A stretch of 64,000 bases of DNA from positions 93,288-157,287 of IMG/VR virus record IMGVR_UViG_3300020171_000001; one strand, 5' to 3'. How positions within the stretch are numbered: the first letter of the stretch is position 1; every line of letters starts with the position of its first letter. Below the pieces are notes generated by a model that saw only the letters and a list, made by a program, of their open reading frames with translations, made no database searches and was not told the DNA's origin. The translations under genes and the position numbers were made by a program. Source of the DNA: a virus. Of the stretch, positions 34,496 to 41,899 are shown one piece after another.

Positions 34496-36585
34496 GCGTT
34501 CTCCGTTGGGAAGACCTGCCACAGGATCACTCGGTCTTCGTTGTCTTGCACGATGACGGCCCAGCCCTTTCCAGGGCAATACCCGAGGCCGGCGAGCGTG
34601 TCCTCGTCCAGACTCTCGAGACACGCCAGTGCTTCCGGCGGCGCGCCGTGCAACGCCCATTGCTCGGCCGGGACAAGAGGGAAGTCGGTAAGCGGATCCA
34701 CGAGTTCTTCAGTCGGCTCACCCACGGGCACAGGGCCATTCGCGAGTATGGGCGCGTCGCGCACATCACCAGATTCACCAGTGGGACCAGCATGCCCAGT
34801 GGACTCGTCGGCAGACTCAGGGGCCAAGGCCATTCCGGCTTCCCCCATTCCGGGTGCTACAAACGGATCCAGCACTTGAAGATGCTGGATTATGCCGTCC
34901 CAGAGAGCCCCTGCATCCTGCAACAGAGCTGTGTCACCTGCGAGGTCACGTCCTACAGCTTCGTCAGGGCCCAGTCCAAGAACATCGGAGACATCCGATT
35001 CCTTTTCTATGATGCGCTGCAGGATGCGCTCGTCGACTGGGTTGCCGTCCAAGAAAAGGTAGACGGACTCCTTCTCTGTTTCTACGTTGTCGCCCTCAGA
35101 GAGAAGACGGCCTTCTACCTGCAGGTTGGTATCAGGATTCCAGAACGGTGTGACCATCAGCGCAGCCGTGGCTGTCCGCAGGCTGTGGTTGGACACGCCA
35201 ATGCTCCCGGCCGTGCCTACAAGGATCGCATGGTCATAGTCCCCGAGCGCTGCACACACGGCCCAGCGCTTGGCCACCAGCATGCCTCCGTCTACGGGCC
35301 CGAGAATCGACACGGTCTCTGGGGCCGTCTCCCGGAGTTCAGCGGTTAGGACCTTGGCGCTCTCCCGGCGCTCGGTGAAGACGATGACTCGAGCGTGCTG
35401 CGTGGCAAGGGACAAGGCCTCGCGGGCTGCATGACGCACCTTCACAGAGGCCATGGCCGTGATAGCGTGGGTCAACGCGACCAACTTCTCCGGGTATTTC
35501 TGCGTCGACTCTGCACCCGCGCCATTGGCGTTCAGGGAGAGCCGAAAGCCCCCCAGGTTCACGCGGATCTTGGGGTTCTTTGCTTGTCGGGCCTGCGCGG
35601 CTTTGCGCCCGGCGGAAAGGATGGCTTCCTGCAACTCACTGCGCTCAGATCCTGTGAGTACAAGGCGCTTGGCTGTTCGACGGACTCGCGTACCGCCCAA
35701 CGCTGCTGCCGTGCCACGACTGACCTTTAGCGTGCAGCTGTTGATCCGCGCCCGGAGTTCCGCCGTGTTTGTGGCGCCCGTGGGCCGCCAATACACCTGG
35801 CCACCGCGTGACCGGTTCTGCTCGAGCCCCACGTACCGCACTGAGAACTCGTGGGCTGTCCCCCACTGGCCAGGTTGCATACAGTCGAGCTGGGACCAGA
35901 GGTTTTGGCGACCCGTTCGAATCGGCGTCGCCGTCAGCCCGATTCGATAGCGCACCGAAGCCATACCGCTGAGGGCCCGCGACGCGCGGGTGCGCTGCGC
36001 CGCAGGGTTCGCGATGCAGTGGGACTCATCGAAGATAATAACGTAGGGGTGCTGCCCATGGGGCAGTCGCCCGATATCCAGTGTGTTGTCATCCAGGACC
36101 TCGTAGTGCACGAAGGTCCATGTGTTTCCGGGGAGCGACGTGGTAGCTTTTCGCTGGTCCCACGGCACAACGCGGAGGTCGAAGCACCGCGCCGGATCGC
36201 TATTCGGGGCGCACCAAGTATCAAGGGCTTGGAGCGGTCCGACGATCATCCCGGGCTGACCCAGCAAACCCATGCGCCAGATGGCCTGGAGCGACAAAAA
36301 GGTCTTCCCCATGCCGGGCTGGGCATAATAGCTGCAGCCATTGGCTTGGAATCCCAGCGCGTCCAACCCATGGCTGTGGAGAGCTTCAGTCATGAACGAC
36401 ACAGCACGTCGCTGGTACCCCTTGAGTCGGTAGTGCCCGAATGGCGTACGGTCTACGGGGTCTTCGGGGTAGTCCAGAATGCTGCGAAGCGGCATGGTGA
36501 GATCCAGGCAGTTCACCGGGATGCTCTCTCCTCCGCGTGTGACGCGATAGGGTCCGACAATTTTGATTAGCGATTCCAACGCCAA
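34492..36585 (-). CDS. SF2 (SNF2/DEAH-type) helicase or translocase
   Basis: A 697-aa protein with SF2 motifs: YRLKGYQRRAV (Q-motif region), AQPGMGKTFLSLQAI (Walker A), VIIFDESHCIAN (Walker B, DESH), RIGLTATPIRTG (motif III), and in domain 2 VIVFTERRESAKVLT, AILVGTAGSIGVSNHSL, and LQVEGRLLSEGDN (motif VI-like). Phage SNF2-type proteins handle replication forks or transcription. The C-terminal 170 residues are an acidic, Pro-rich extension. The start is TTG; the alternative TTG 6 bases further in has AAAGG spaced well. It heads the leftward operon, and the Sak4 gene is coupled at its end. Confidence 0.8.
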   Translation of the reverse strand: MALESLIKIVGPYRVTRGGESIPVNCLDLTMPLRSILDYPEDPVDRTPFGHYRLKGYQRRAVSFMTEALHSHGLDALGFQANGCSYYAQPGMGKTFLSLQAIWRMGLLGQPGMIVGPLQALDTWCAPNSDPARCFDLRVVPWDQRKATTSLPGNTWTFVHYEVLDDNTLDIGRLPHGQHPYVIIFDESHCIANPAAQRTRASRALSGMASVRYRIGLTATPIRTGRQNLWSQLDCMQPGQWGTAHEFSVRYVGLEQNRSRGGQVYWRPTGATNTAELRARINSCTLKVSRGTAAALGGTRVRRTAKRLVLTGSERSELQEAILSAGRKAAQARQAKNPKIRVNLGGFRLSLNANGAGAESTQKYPEKLVALTHAITAMASVKVRHAAREALSLATQHARVIVFTERRESAKVLTAELRETAPETVSILGPVDGGMLVAKRWAVCAALGDYDHAILVGTAGSIGVSNHSLRTATAALMVTPFWNPDTNLQVEGRLLSEGDNVETEKESVYLFLDGNPVDERILQRIIEKESDVSDVLGLGPDEAVGRDLAGDTALLQDAGALWDGIIQHLQVLDPFVAPGMGEAGMALAPESADESTGHAGPTGESGDVRDAPILANGPVPVGEPTEELVDPLTDFPLVPAEQWALHGAPPEALACLESLDEDTLAGLGYCPGKGWAVIVQDNEDRVILWQVFPTENA

Positions 36586-36788
36586 CCTTTGTAGCCTCCG
36601 GAGGCGCGTGCAGTCAATATCTTTTTCGATGGGTTACTCGAACGCTGCGGAATCCCACGGGAAAAATCGCGCAACAGGCATACACCAGACTATTCACTTG
36701 ACGCAGGCCGAACCGGGAAGTAGGCTCGCGCAGATATTTCGGCAGGCCGTGCAAGGCCTAATTTTGCTTTTCTGTGAGGAGCCGCGCC
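36586..36788. promoter_or_regulatory. Divergent intergenic region with a promoter for the RepA-like gene
   Basis: TTGACG (36698-36703), 17 bases, TAGGCT (36721-36726) form a rightward promoter about 60 bases before ATG 36789; TGAGGAG gives the Shine-Dalgarno. The left part (36600-36670) is relatively AT-rich and has TTGACT on the - strand (36617-36612). A matching -10 (TACAAA) would put transcription inside the first codons of the leftward helicase gene, so that promoter is doubtful. Confidence 0.5.
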
Positions 36789-37922
36789 ATGGAGATACAC
36801 GGTCTGACTTACCATTCCACACCAGAGATCATCAGCCTCGGCGACCCGCCCGAAGGCCGGTGGATTCTCAAGCCCCTAATTCCTGCGGTGGGAAAGACCA
36901 TCGTATTCGGCGCGCCGAACGACTACAAGACATTTACGATGCTGGATCTCTGCTTGGCCTATGGAAGCAATGGCTCGCTCTTCCAAGAACTTCCGTTGCA
37001 AAAACACGGGCGTGGGCTGTTCATCACGGTCGAGGGCGACGCCTATGACACACGGGATCGGCTCTCCATGCTCTTGCGCGGGCAAGCCAATCTGGACCCG
37101 GGGAAGATCGACCTGTTCTTCGGGCACGAGCCGATCTACCTCAACACGCCGCGTGGGATCCAGATCTTGGGCGAGGTGATCGGCGACATCAAGCCAGGGC
37201 TCGTGGTCCTTGATCCTTTGCGGCACTTCATCCCTGGCTGCGACGAGAACGATGCCACCCGCGTGAGCGCCGTCTGCGAGGGCCTCAACACGCTCCTGCG
37301 CACCCACCGGTTCTCTCTGGTGGTGATCCACCACGCGGGAAAGCGCGGGGATATGCGCGGGTCGTCGGCCTGGGATGGCTGGGCCGACAGCGAAATCCAG
37401 TTCATCGCGGCTCGCAATCAGATCTTGGAGGGGATGGGGGGCCCCTGCGACGTGATCACGATGCGCCAGCGCAAGGTCCGGAACGCGGGGTACTCCGATG
37501 ACTTCTTGCTCGTGCCCTTGATCGATGACAAGACCATGACGGCCTTCTACTCCATCATGGAGGGTCCCATACAGGGGGACACCCCGGTGGCTATCGATGG
37601 TGCTCAACGCATCCTCCACTGGTGGAACATCGAGGGATCCATCGGTGATTGCGCAGGTGGATTCGCCGTAGACAGCGCCCGGCGCGGAGCCAATATCTCG
37701 CCAGAGAAGGCCAAGGCCGGATTGCTGTTCCTGGAGCGCCGTGGGCGCGCCAAGCAGATCAAGATTCTTCGCAGACGCGGGGCCGACGGCTTCGGTAGTT
37801 TTCCCGGGTGGGTTATCGAGGCCTCGACAACAGATCATATCCGTGCGATGCTCTCCGTCATGAAACGGCATATGGCCGCCGACGAACCCCAGGTCGATTG
37901 GGCCGAGGAAGACACGGTGTAG
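36789..37922 (+). CDS. RepA-like AAA ATPase (hexameric helicase, AAA_25)
   Basis: A 377-aa protein opening MEIHGLTYHSTPEIISLGDP. The P-loop lies in TIVFGAPNDYKTFTML (residues 37-52, with K47 and T48), followed by GLFITVEGDAYDTRDRL, GLVVLDPLRHFIPG (Walker B) and FSLVVIHHAGKRGDMRGSSAWDGWADSEIQF, the sensor and arginine-finger-like segment. This layout matches the RSF1010 RepA/AAA_25 helicase family. It could be the replicative helicase, encoded divergently from the replication operon. An ATG upstream (GTG 36774) lacks support; 36789 has TGAGGAG seven bases before. Confidence 0.8.
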   Translation: MEIHGLTYHSTPEIISLGDPPEGRWILKPLIPAVGKTIVFGAPNDYKTFTMLDLCLAYGSNGSLFQELPLQKHGRGLFITVEGDAYDTRDRLSMLLRGQANLDPGKIDLFFGHEPIYLNTPRGIQILGEVIGDIKPGLVVLDPLRHFIPGCDENDATRVSAVCEGLNTLLRTHRFSLVVIHHAGKRGDMRGSSAWDGWADSEIQFIAARNQILEGMGGPCDVITMRQRKVRNAGYSDDFLLVPLIDDKTMTAFYSIMEGPIQGDTPVAIDGAQRILHWWNIEGSIGDCAGGFAVDSARRGANISPEKAKAGLLFLERRGRAKQIKILRRRGADGFGSFPGWVIEASTTDHIRAMLSVMKRHMAADEPQVDWAEEDTV

Positions 37923-37927
37923 CACAC

Positions 37928-38197
37928 GTGCTGACCCTGGAAAGCGAAGTTGAGAGCGTCCTGGCCATGCTGTCCACGGACTGGTCCCTGCGTCAACTGT
38001 ACGAGCGTCTCGTGGGCGCCCTGGAAGACCGCGGTATCGTGCCAGGCGCACCAGTGCCTACAGACCGTGACTGGCTTGCTCTCGAGCTTGATGCCGGGGA
38101 GGGGCACATGCGGCCCCTGGCAACGCTCCTGTTCCGCGTGAGGGACTCGCAGCAAAGTTGCCCGCAGTGGGTCCGGCAGATCAAGTCGCGGTTCTAA
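37928..38197 (+). CDS. Small hypothetical protein downstream of the RepA-like ATPase
   Basis: An 89-aa product starting at GTG (LTLESEVESVLAML, DWSLRQLYERLVGALEDRGI, then MRPLATLLFRVRDSQQSCPQWVRQIKSRF). The sequence looks helical. GTG follows the previous stop by five bases. It could be a helicase accessory or loader, unproven. The frame can be extended upstream but only as a shadow of the ATPase gene. Confidence 0.5.
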   Translation: MLTLESEVESVLAMLSTDWSLRQLYERLVGALEDRGIVPGAPVPTDRDWLALELDAGEGHMRPLATLLFRVRDSQQSCPQWVRQIKSRF

Positions 38198-38207
38198 AGC
38201 CCAGTTC

Positions 38208-38247
38208 AATAAAAGGCCTGGCGCGGGGGAGAGGGACCCGGCCAGGC
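38208..38247 (-). terminator. Rho-independent terminator for the leftward helicase transcript
   Basis: GCCTGGC (38216-38222) pairs with GCCAGGC (38241-38247), with an inner CGGG/CCCG pair. Read leftward, the stem is followed by CTTTTATTG, a U-rich end. It can also end the rightward ATPase transcript, with a weaker U-run. Confidence 0.6.
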
Positions 38248-38342
38248 TTCCTACAATACCGCGGAGAGGGAGACAGGTACCCCGGAGTCTAGCAAAGGCT
38301 CCTGCGCCATGCAAGAGCTATTGCTTCCAGCTCTGAGCCCGC

Positions 38343-38377
38343 GCAGCCCGCAGCCCGCAGCCCGCAGCCCGCAGCCC
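38343..38377. repeat. (GCAGCCC)x5 heptanucleotide repeat, G-quadruplex-prone on the - strand
   Basis: Five perfect GCAGCCC units between the terminator and the DnaA-box element. The - strand reads GGGCTGC repeats, with runs of three G at seven-base spacing, a quadruplex-capable pattern. Confidence 0.85.
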
Positions 38378-38571
38378 GCGCCAACGAAGGCCCACCCAAA
38401 CCCTCCCCTACGAGACTTACATATGTGAGACACTTTAGCTGGTCTGCGGTAGTGAGACTCGCAACCTGTGGGGCTACCGAGTGGCAGTTTGCGAACTCTT
38501 TCGCGTCTGCAAGCGTGCTCCTGCGGGGTTCGGCAGAGCCCCGATTTTGGCCGGTGGGGGGGCCCTCGCTC

Positions 38572-38653
38572 TATACGGAAACAGCAAAAGTGAACAAATC
38601 TCGACTTATCCACAGGTATTTCTGAATGATTCCGAGACGTTCGAGATTTTCGT
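38572..38653 (+). repeat. Left copy of the 82-bp inverted repeat with a DnaA box (origin-like)
   Basis: This 82-bp element recurs in inverted orientation at 45646-45727 with 79 matches; the first 60 bases are identical. It contains the E. coli-type DnaA box TTATCCACA at 38606-38614. The box lies within a pair of arms AAATCTCGA (38596-38604) and TCGAGATTT (38641-38649). A diverged further homology includes TTGAGATTTTTGC (38709-38721), spaced almost the same in the other copy. Origin, regulatory or recombination function is inferred, not shown. Confidence 0.8.
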
Positions 38654-38685
38654 GCGGATCTGTCACACTGTCCCGTGACCACGAA

Positions 38686-41600
38686 TTAGTCCTGTGATTC
38701 CGGATAGCTTGAGATTTTTGCCAGAAGTCGCCAGAAGGGCGAGTCGCGGCAGGACTCGAGCCGTTTGGCCCGCGTCACGATTAGCCGATCTTTCGCCCGG
38801 CTGACTGCCACGTAAAGGATGCGCAGCTCCTCCTCGGCCAGAACCGGGTCTTGTCTCACGCGGCCGCTCGGGAAGACCCCGTACGAGACATTGGCCAGGA
38901 CCACGACAGGGGCTTCCAGGCCCTTCATGCCGTGGCACGTTGCCAGCGTCAGCCGCTCGGTGTCCCCCGCGGCCATGGCCGCTGCGTCGCGCTGCTTCTG
39001 GATGTTGTGCAGGCCCCGAAGGTACTCCACGTGCGTCAGGAGCTCCGTGGCCGTCTCGAAACCCGCGGCGTACTCCAGCAGCTCCTCCAGGACGATGGAC
39101 GCCCCCTCGTCCTCCGAGGCGCTCGACAGGCCCATCTCCTCGGCCATGTGGTCTTCGTACTCGATGACGTCCACGAGCCAGCGCAGGGCCTCGGCCGGCG
39201 CGCGGCCAGCTCGATCCTGTAGTTTGTCCAGGATGTCCCGGAACCGCACGATGCTGCGCCGCTGCGGGTACGCCAGGCTTCCGTGCTCCAGTAAGTCAGA
39301 GAGCAGGTCTCCTGTAGCTCGGCCGGCGGCCTGGGCCTCCGCGACGCCCCGGAAGGCCTTGGCACCGATGTACCGGAAGGGCACGTTGACGATGGCCCGG
39401 AGGCTCGAGCCGTCCGGATCAGCGCCCGTGGCCACTCGCAGGTAGTTGAGCAGGTCTCGGGCCTCCCTGGTGTCAAACAGGAAGCCTCCAGCCAACTTGC
39501 GAAACGGGATGCCCTGCTTTGTGCAGAGGATGGATAGCCAATGCAAGATCCCCGCTGTCCGGGACAGCACCGCGGTGCGCCCGAGGCCTTCCTCCCGTGC
39601 CACCGCGAGGCAGAACTCCAGTTCTTCGCGTCGTCCTGGAAAGCTCCGCATCTCGATTGGCGCTCCAGGCACTCCGCGGATTGGCCGAATGGCACCGGTG
39701 AGATTCCACGGGCGACCCTCAATGACGCGCGAAGCCGTCTCGCAGATGCGGTCCGTCGACCGGTAGTTGTTGGGCAGCGTGTAGACTACTGGCTTGTACT
39801 CGTGCATGAACTGGAGGATCTGCGCGGGGTCTGCCGTGCGCCAGCTGTACAGTGAGTTGTGGACGCAGATCCCGTTGGCATAGTAGCTCGTGGTCTTCGC
39901 CACCTGCAGATCTGCCAGGACCTTCAGGGCGTCGTAGCGCTCCAGGCGGACCACCTCGCGGGTGCAACCCTCCTGCGTCCAGACCTGGCAACCCGGGACG
40001 AGCGAGCCCAGAGGGATTGCCACGATCTTCTCCTTGTTAGGCCCCTGAGCCGCGCTGAGAGCCACTCGAACCGTGCAGTCGATCTCCTCGCAGCGCAGCT
40101 TCACGGCCCTTGAGATGCGAAGGGCCAGATCATGGGCCTCGGCCCCGGAAGACACCTTGACTCGAATAACCCCGGTTCCCCTGCGGCCCTCTCTGGGTGT
40201 GATGCCGAAGTCGCGGAGCAGGGCCTCCCGAACGGCAGGCTGCTGCAAGATCTGGGACTCGCAGACCACCTCCGAGGCATCGTGCTTGTCTCCTCTCGAG
40301 AGGATGACGGAGAGCACAAGGCGATTCGTGACGTAGGTCTGCGGCATGAACGTCGGCCAGTCGAACAGGAGACGGAACGCGGTCAAAACCCTGCGACCGT
40401 TGTCACCGAACTCAGCAAACATCCTGGAGATCTCCTCTTCTCGGACTCGAAGTCCCCGGCCGTAGCGATTGAAGGGCATCGTGGGTACTTGGTAGAGCAA
40501 GGAGAGCCTTGATTCTTCGTAGCCGGCGCTTGCAGACGTCTCGTGGGCGTTAAGGAGCCAGAGCCTGTCCGCGTTTTCGTTCAGAGCGCGAGCGGCTACC
40601 GAGTGCCGCGTCTTGTTCTTTGCCCCCTGGGTTACTCCCAAGCGGAATCCCATGCCCTTGCGATACATCAGGTAGGTATAGAAGCGATCGTTGCTGGCAG
40701 GCATGCACGCGAACACGAGGTGGTCGTTGGAGCCGTCGAGGGCTCGACCGTCTTCCAGGGTGATCCGCGCGTGGTGCATCTTGGTCTGCTGCCCCACATG
40801 CTCTACTACCTGAGGGACGGGCCAGCCCTTGGCGCAGGAGAGAACCTGCATGCCTTGTCGCACCGACCCGAGCACTATGGTTGCATCCTCCGGTCCAGGC
40901 AAAGAGACTTCGGTGCTGTCTGGGTCCAGGCACTGTGCCAGGTCGCTGCACAGCATCAGGTTGTGATCGCGGTCGGTCCCCGGTGCTCCGGAGATAGCAT
41001 CTGGTAGGCCCACGGCCAGCCTCGCGATGGAATGCTGGATGCTGGACGAGTCCTGAGCTTCGTCCACGATGACCACGGACCATTGGGATGCCCACCAGCC
41101 CTGAAGTTCCTGGCTACCCGCCAAGGATTGCCAGAGCCAGCCCTGCGCATCGTCATAGCCGTAGAGACCCAGCTCCCATCTGCGTTCCTCGACTTCGCGG
41201 AAGAACGTGAAGGCGTCTTCCGCCGACATCCCAATGCGTTGGCTAAGCCAGGCTTCTGCAACGTCCATCACGTTCTGTCTTGAGGCTGCCTCGGAGACCT
41301 GAAACGGGTTGCCATGTACATGGAACGGCCCCAGGTTCTTGCACCTGGAGATGAACGTCTCAAGAACCCGGACATCGAGGGCATCCGAGACCTGGATGGC
41401 GCCCTGCCGCCGAAGACGCTTGGCCACGATCTTCATGTGGTAGGGCAACGCACCGCGCTCATCGAAGGCAACTTGCCGCATGCCCTCGGGCCAGATCTTC
41501 TTGATCCGGTGGAAGCACAATGAATGGAAGGTTCGAACCTCCACGCCGGGAACCCCAGCAGACTCCAGTCGGTGCAGGACTTCGCCGCAGGCCGCCCGGG

Positions 41601-41802
41601 TGAAGGTGAGCACCAGAATGTGCTCGGGGCGTACACCGGCGCGCACCAGACGGATGACCCGTGACACCACCGAGCGCGACTTCCCCGAGCCCGGAGCACC
41701 TGCCACGAGCGACGGTCCTAGCCCATGGTCGCGCACAGCCGTCTGGTGCTCGTCGAGCTGGAAAGCAGACGCAGGTTGCGGTTGTAAATTCAGGCTTGAC
41801 AT
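38686..41802 (-). CDS. UvrD/PcrA-type SF1 helicase interrupted by an intein
   Basis: A 1038-aa precursor; the extein is about 679 aa. SF1A motifs: LVAGAPGSGKSRSVV (Walker A, residues 33-47), HILVLTFTRAACGEV (Ia), VVIVDEAQD (motif II, 243-251), then the interrupted DLAQ/SLYSWR (motif III), YTLPNNYRSTDRI (motif IV), LATCHGMKGLEAPVVVL (motif V) and LYVAVSRAKDRLIVTR (motif VI). It should unwind DNA ends or flaps. The intein sits between Gln 290 and Ser 650. Start MSSLNLQPQ is chosen for AAGGAGG upstream; the longer frame to 41946 has no such site. It pairs with the nuclease gene upstream like AddAB or RecBCD components. Confidence 0.85.
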   Translation of the reverse strand: MSSLNLQPQPASAFQLDEHQTAVRDHGLGPSLVAGAPGSGKSRSVVSRVIRLVRAGVRPEHILVLTFTRAACGEVLHRLESAGVPGVEVRTFHSLCFHRIKKIWPEGMRQVAFDERGALPYHMKIVAKRLRRQGAIQVSDALDVRVLETFISRCKNLGPFHVHGNPFQVSEAASRQNVMDVAEAWLSQRIGMSAEDAFTFFREVEERRWELGLYGYDDAQGWLWQSLAGSQELQGWWASQWSVVIVDEAQDSSSIQHSIARLAVGLPDAISGAPGTDRDHNLMLCSDLAQCLDPDSTEVSLPGPEDATIVLGSVRQGMQVLSCAKGWPVPQVVEHVGQQTKMHHARITLEDGRALDGSNDHLVFACMPASNDRFYTYLMYRKGMGFRLGVTQGAKNKTRHSVAARALNENADRLWLLNAHETSASAGYEESRLSLLYQVPTMPFNRYGRGLRVREEEISRMFAEFGDNGRRVLTAFRLLFDWPTFMPQTYVTNRLVLSVILSRGDKHDASEVVCESQILQQPAVREALLRDFGITPREGRRGTGVIRVKVSSGAEAHDLALRISRAVKLRCEEIDCTVRVALSAAQGPNKEKIVAIPLGSLVPGCQVWTQEGCTREVVRLERYDALKVLADLQVAKTTSYYANGICVHNSLYSWRTADPAQILQFMHEYKPVVYTLPNNYRSTDRICETASRVIEGRPWNLTGAIRPIRGVPGAPIEMRSFPGRREELEFCLAVAREEGLGRTAVLSRTAGILHWLSILCTKQGIPFRKLAGGFLFDTREARDLLNYLRVATGADPDGSSLRAIVNVPFRYIGAKAFRGVAEAQAAGRATGDLLSDLLEHGSLAYPQRRSIVRFRDILDKLQDRAGRAPAEALRWLVDVIEYEDHMAEEMGLSSASEDEGASIVLEELLEYAAGFETATELLTHVEYLRGLHNIQKQRDAAAMAAGDTERLTLATCHGMKGLEAPVVVLANVSYGVFPSGRVRQDPVLAEEELRILYVAVSRAKDRLIVTRAKRLESCRDSPFWRLLAKISSYPESQD
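39856..40932 (-). other. Intein in the UvrD-like helicase, GIY-YIG-like insert
   Basis: A 359-aa intein. Block A: CLDPDSTEVSLPGPEDATIV; block B: DGSNDHLVFACM; blocks F/G end VAKTTSYYANGICVHN before +1 Ser. No LAGLIDADG helices are visible. Instead, FYTYLMYRKGMGFRLGVTQG, then ARALNENADRLWLLNA and EESRLSLLYQVPTM follow the GIY, YIG, Arg and Glu order of GIY-YIG nucleases. Insertion at the Q/S of motif III abolishes the helicase until splicing. The endonuclease assignment is an inference. Confidence 0.8.
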
Positions 41803-41899
41803 GGTCCTCCTTGCTAGCATACAATGTCGGATAAGGGGAGATCTGTCTAAAGCGTGGTTGCATGCCTTGCAGGTTAGAGGCTGTCTGCAAAGGCCCGGA
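41803..41899. other. Gap between the Cas4-like nuclease gene and the helicase start
   Basis: No gene is evident. Close to the helicase start, the - strand holds an extended -10-like TTGTATGCT followed by CAAGGAGG, so a weak separate promoter is possible; no matching -35 is obvious. Confidence 0.3.

Larger units (their letters stand above)
38198..38685. other. Intergenic region: terminator, CCCGCAG repeat, GAGAC boxes, left DnaA-box repeat
   Basis: No gene is convincing in these 488 bases. From left to right I see a hairpin near 38215, a heptanucleotide repeat, several GAGAC words around 38412-38458 (one pair in TTACATATGTGAGAC), the left copy of the inverted repeat with a DnaA box, and then the end of the helicase gene. 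The left part is GC-rich; the right part turns AT-rich. Confidence 0.6.

Noticed and set aside
35910-35930. GTTCGAATC-type word as a tRNA T-loop
   Set aside because: It lies inside the SF2 helicase gene and no acceptor or anticodon stem surrounds it. No tRNA was found anywhere in the window.
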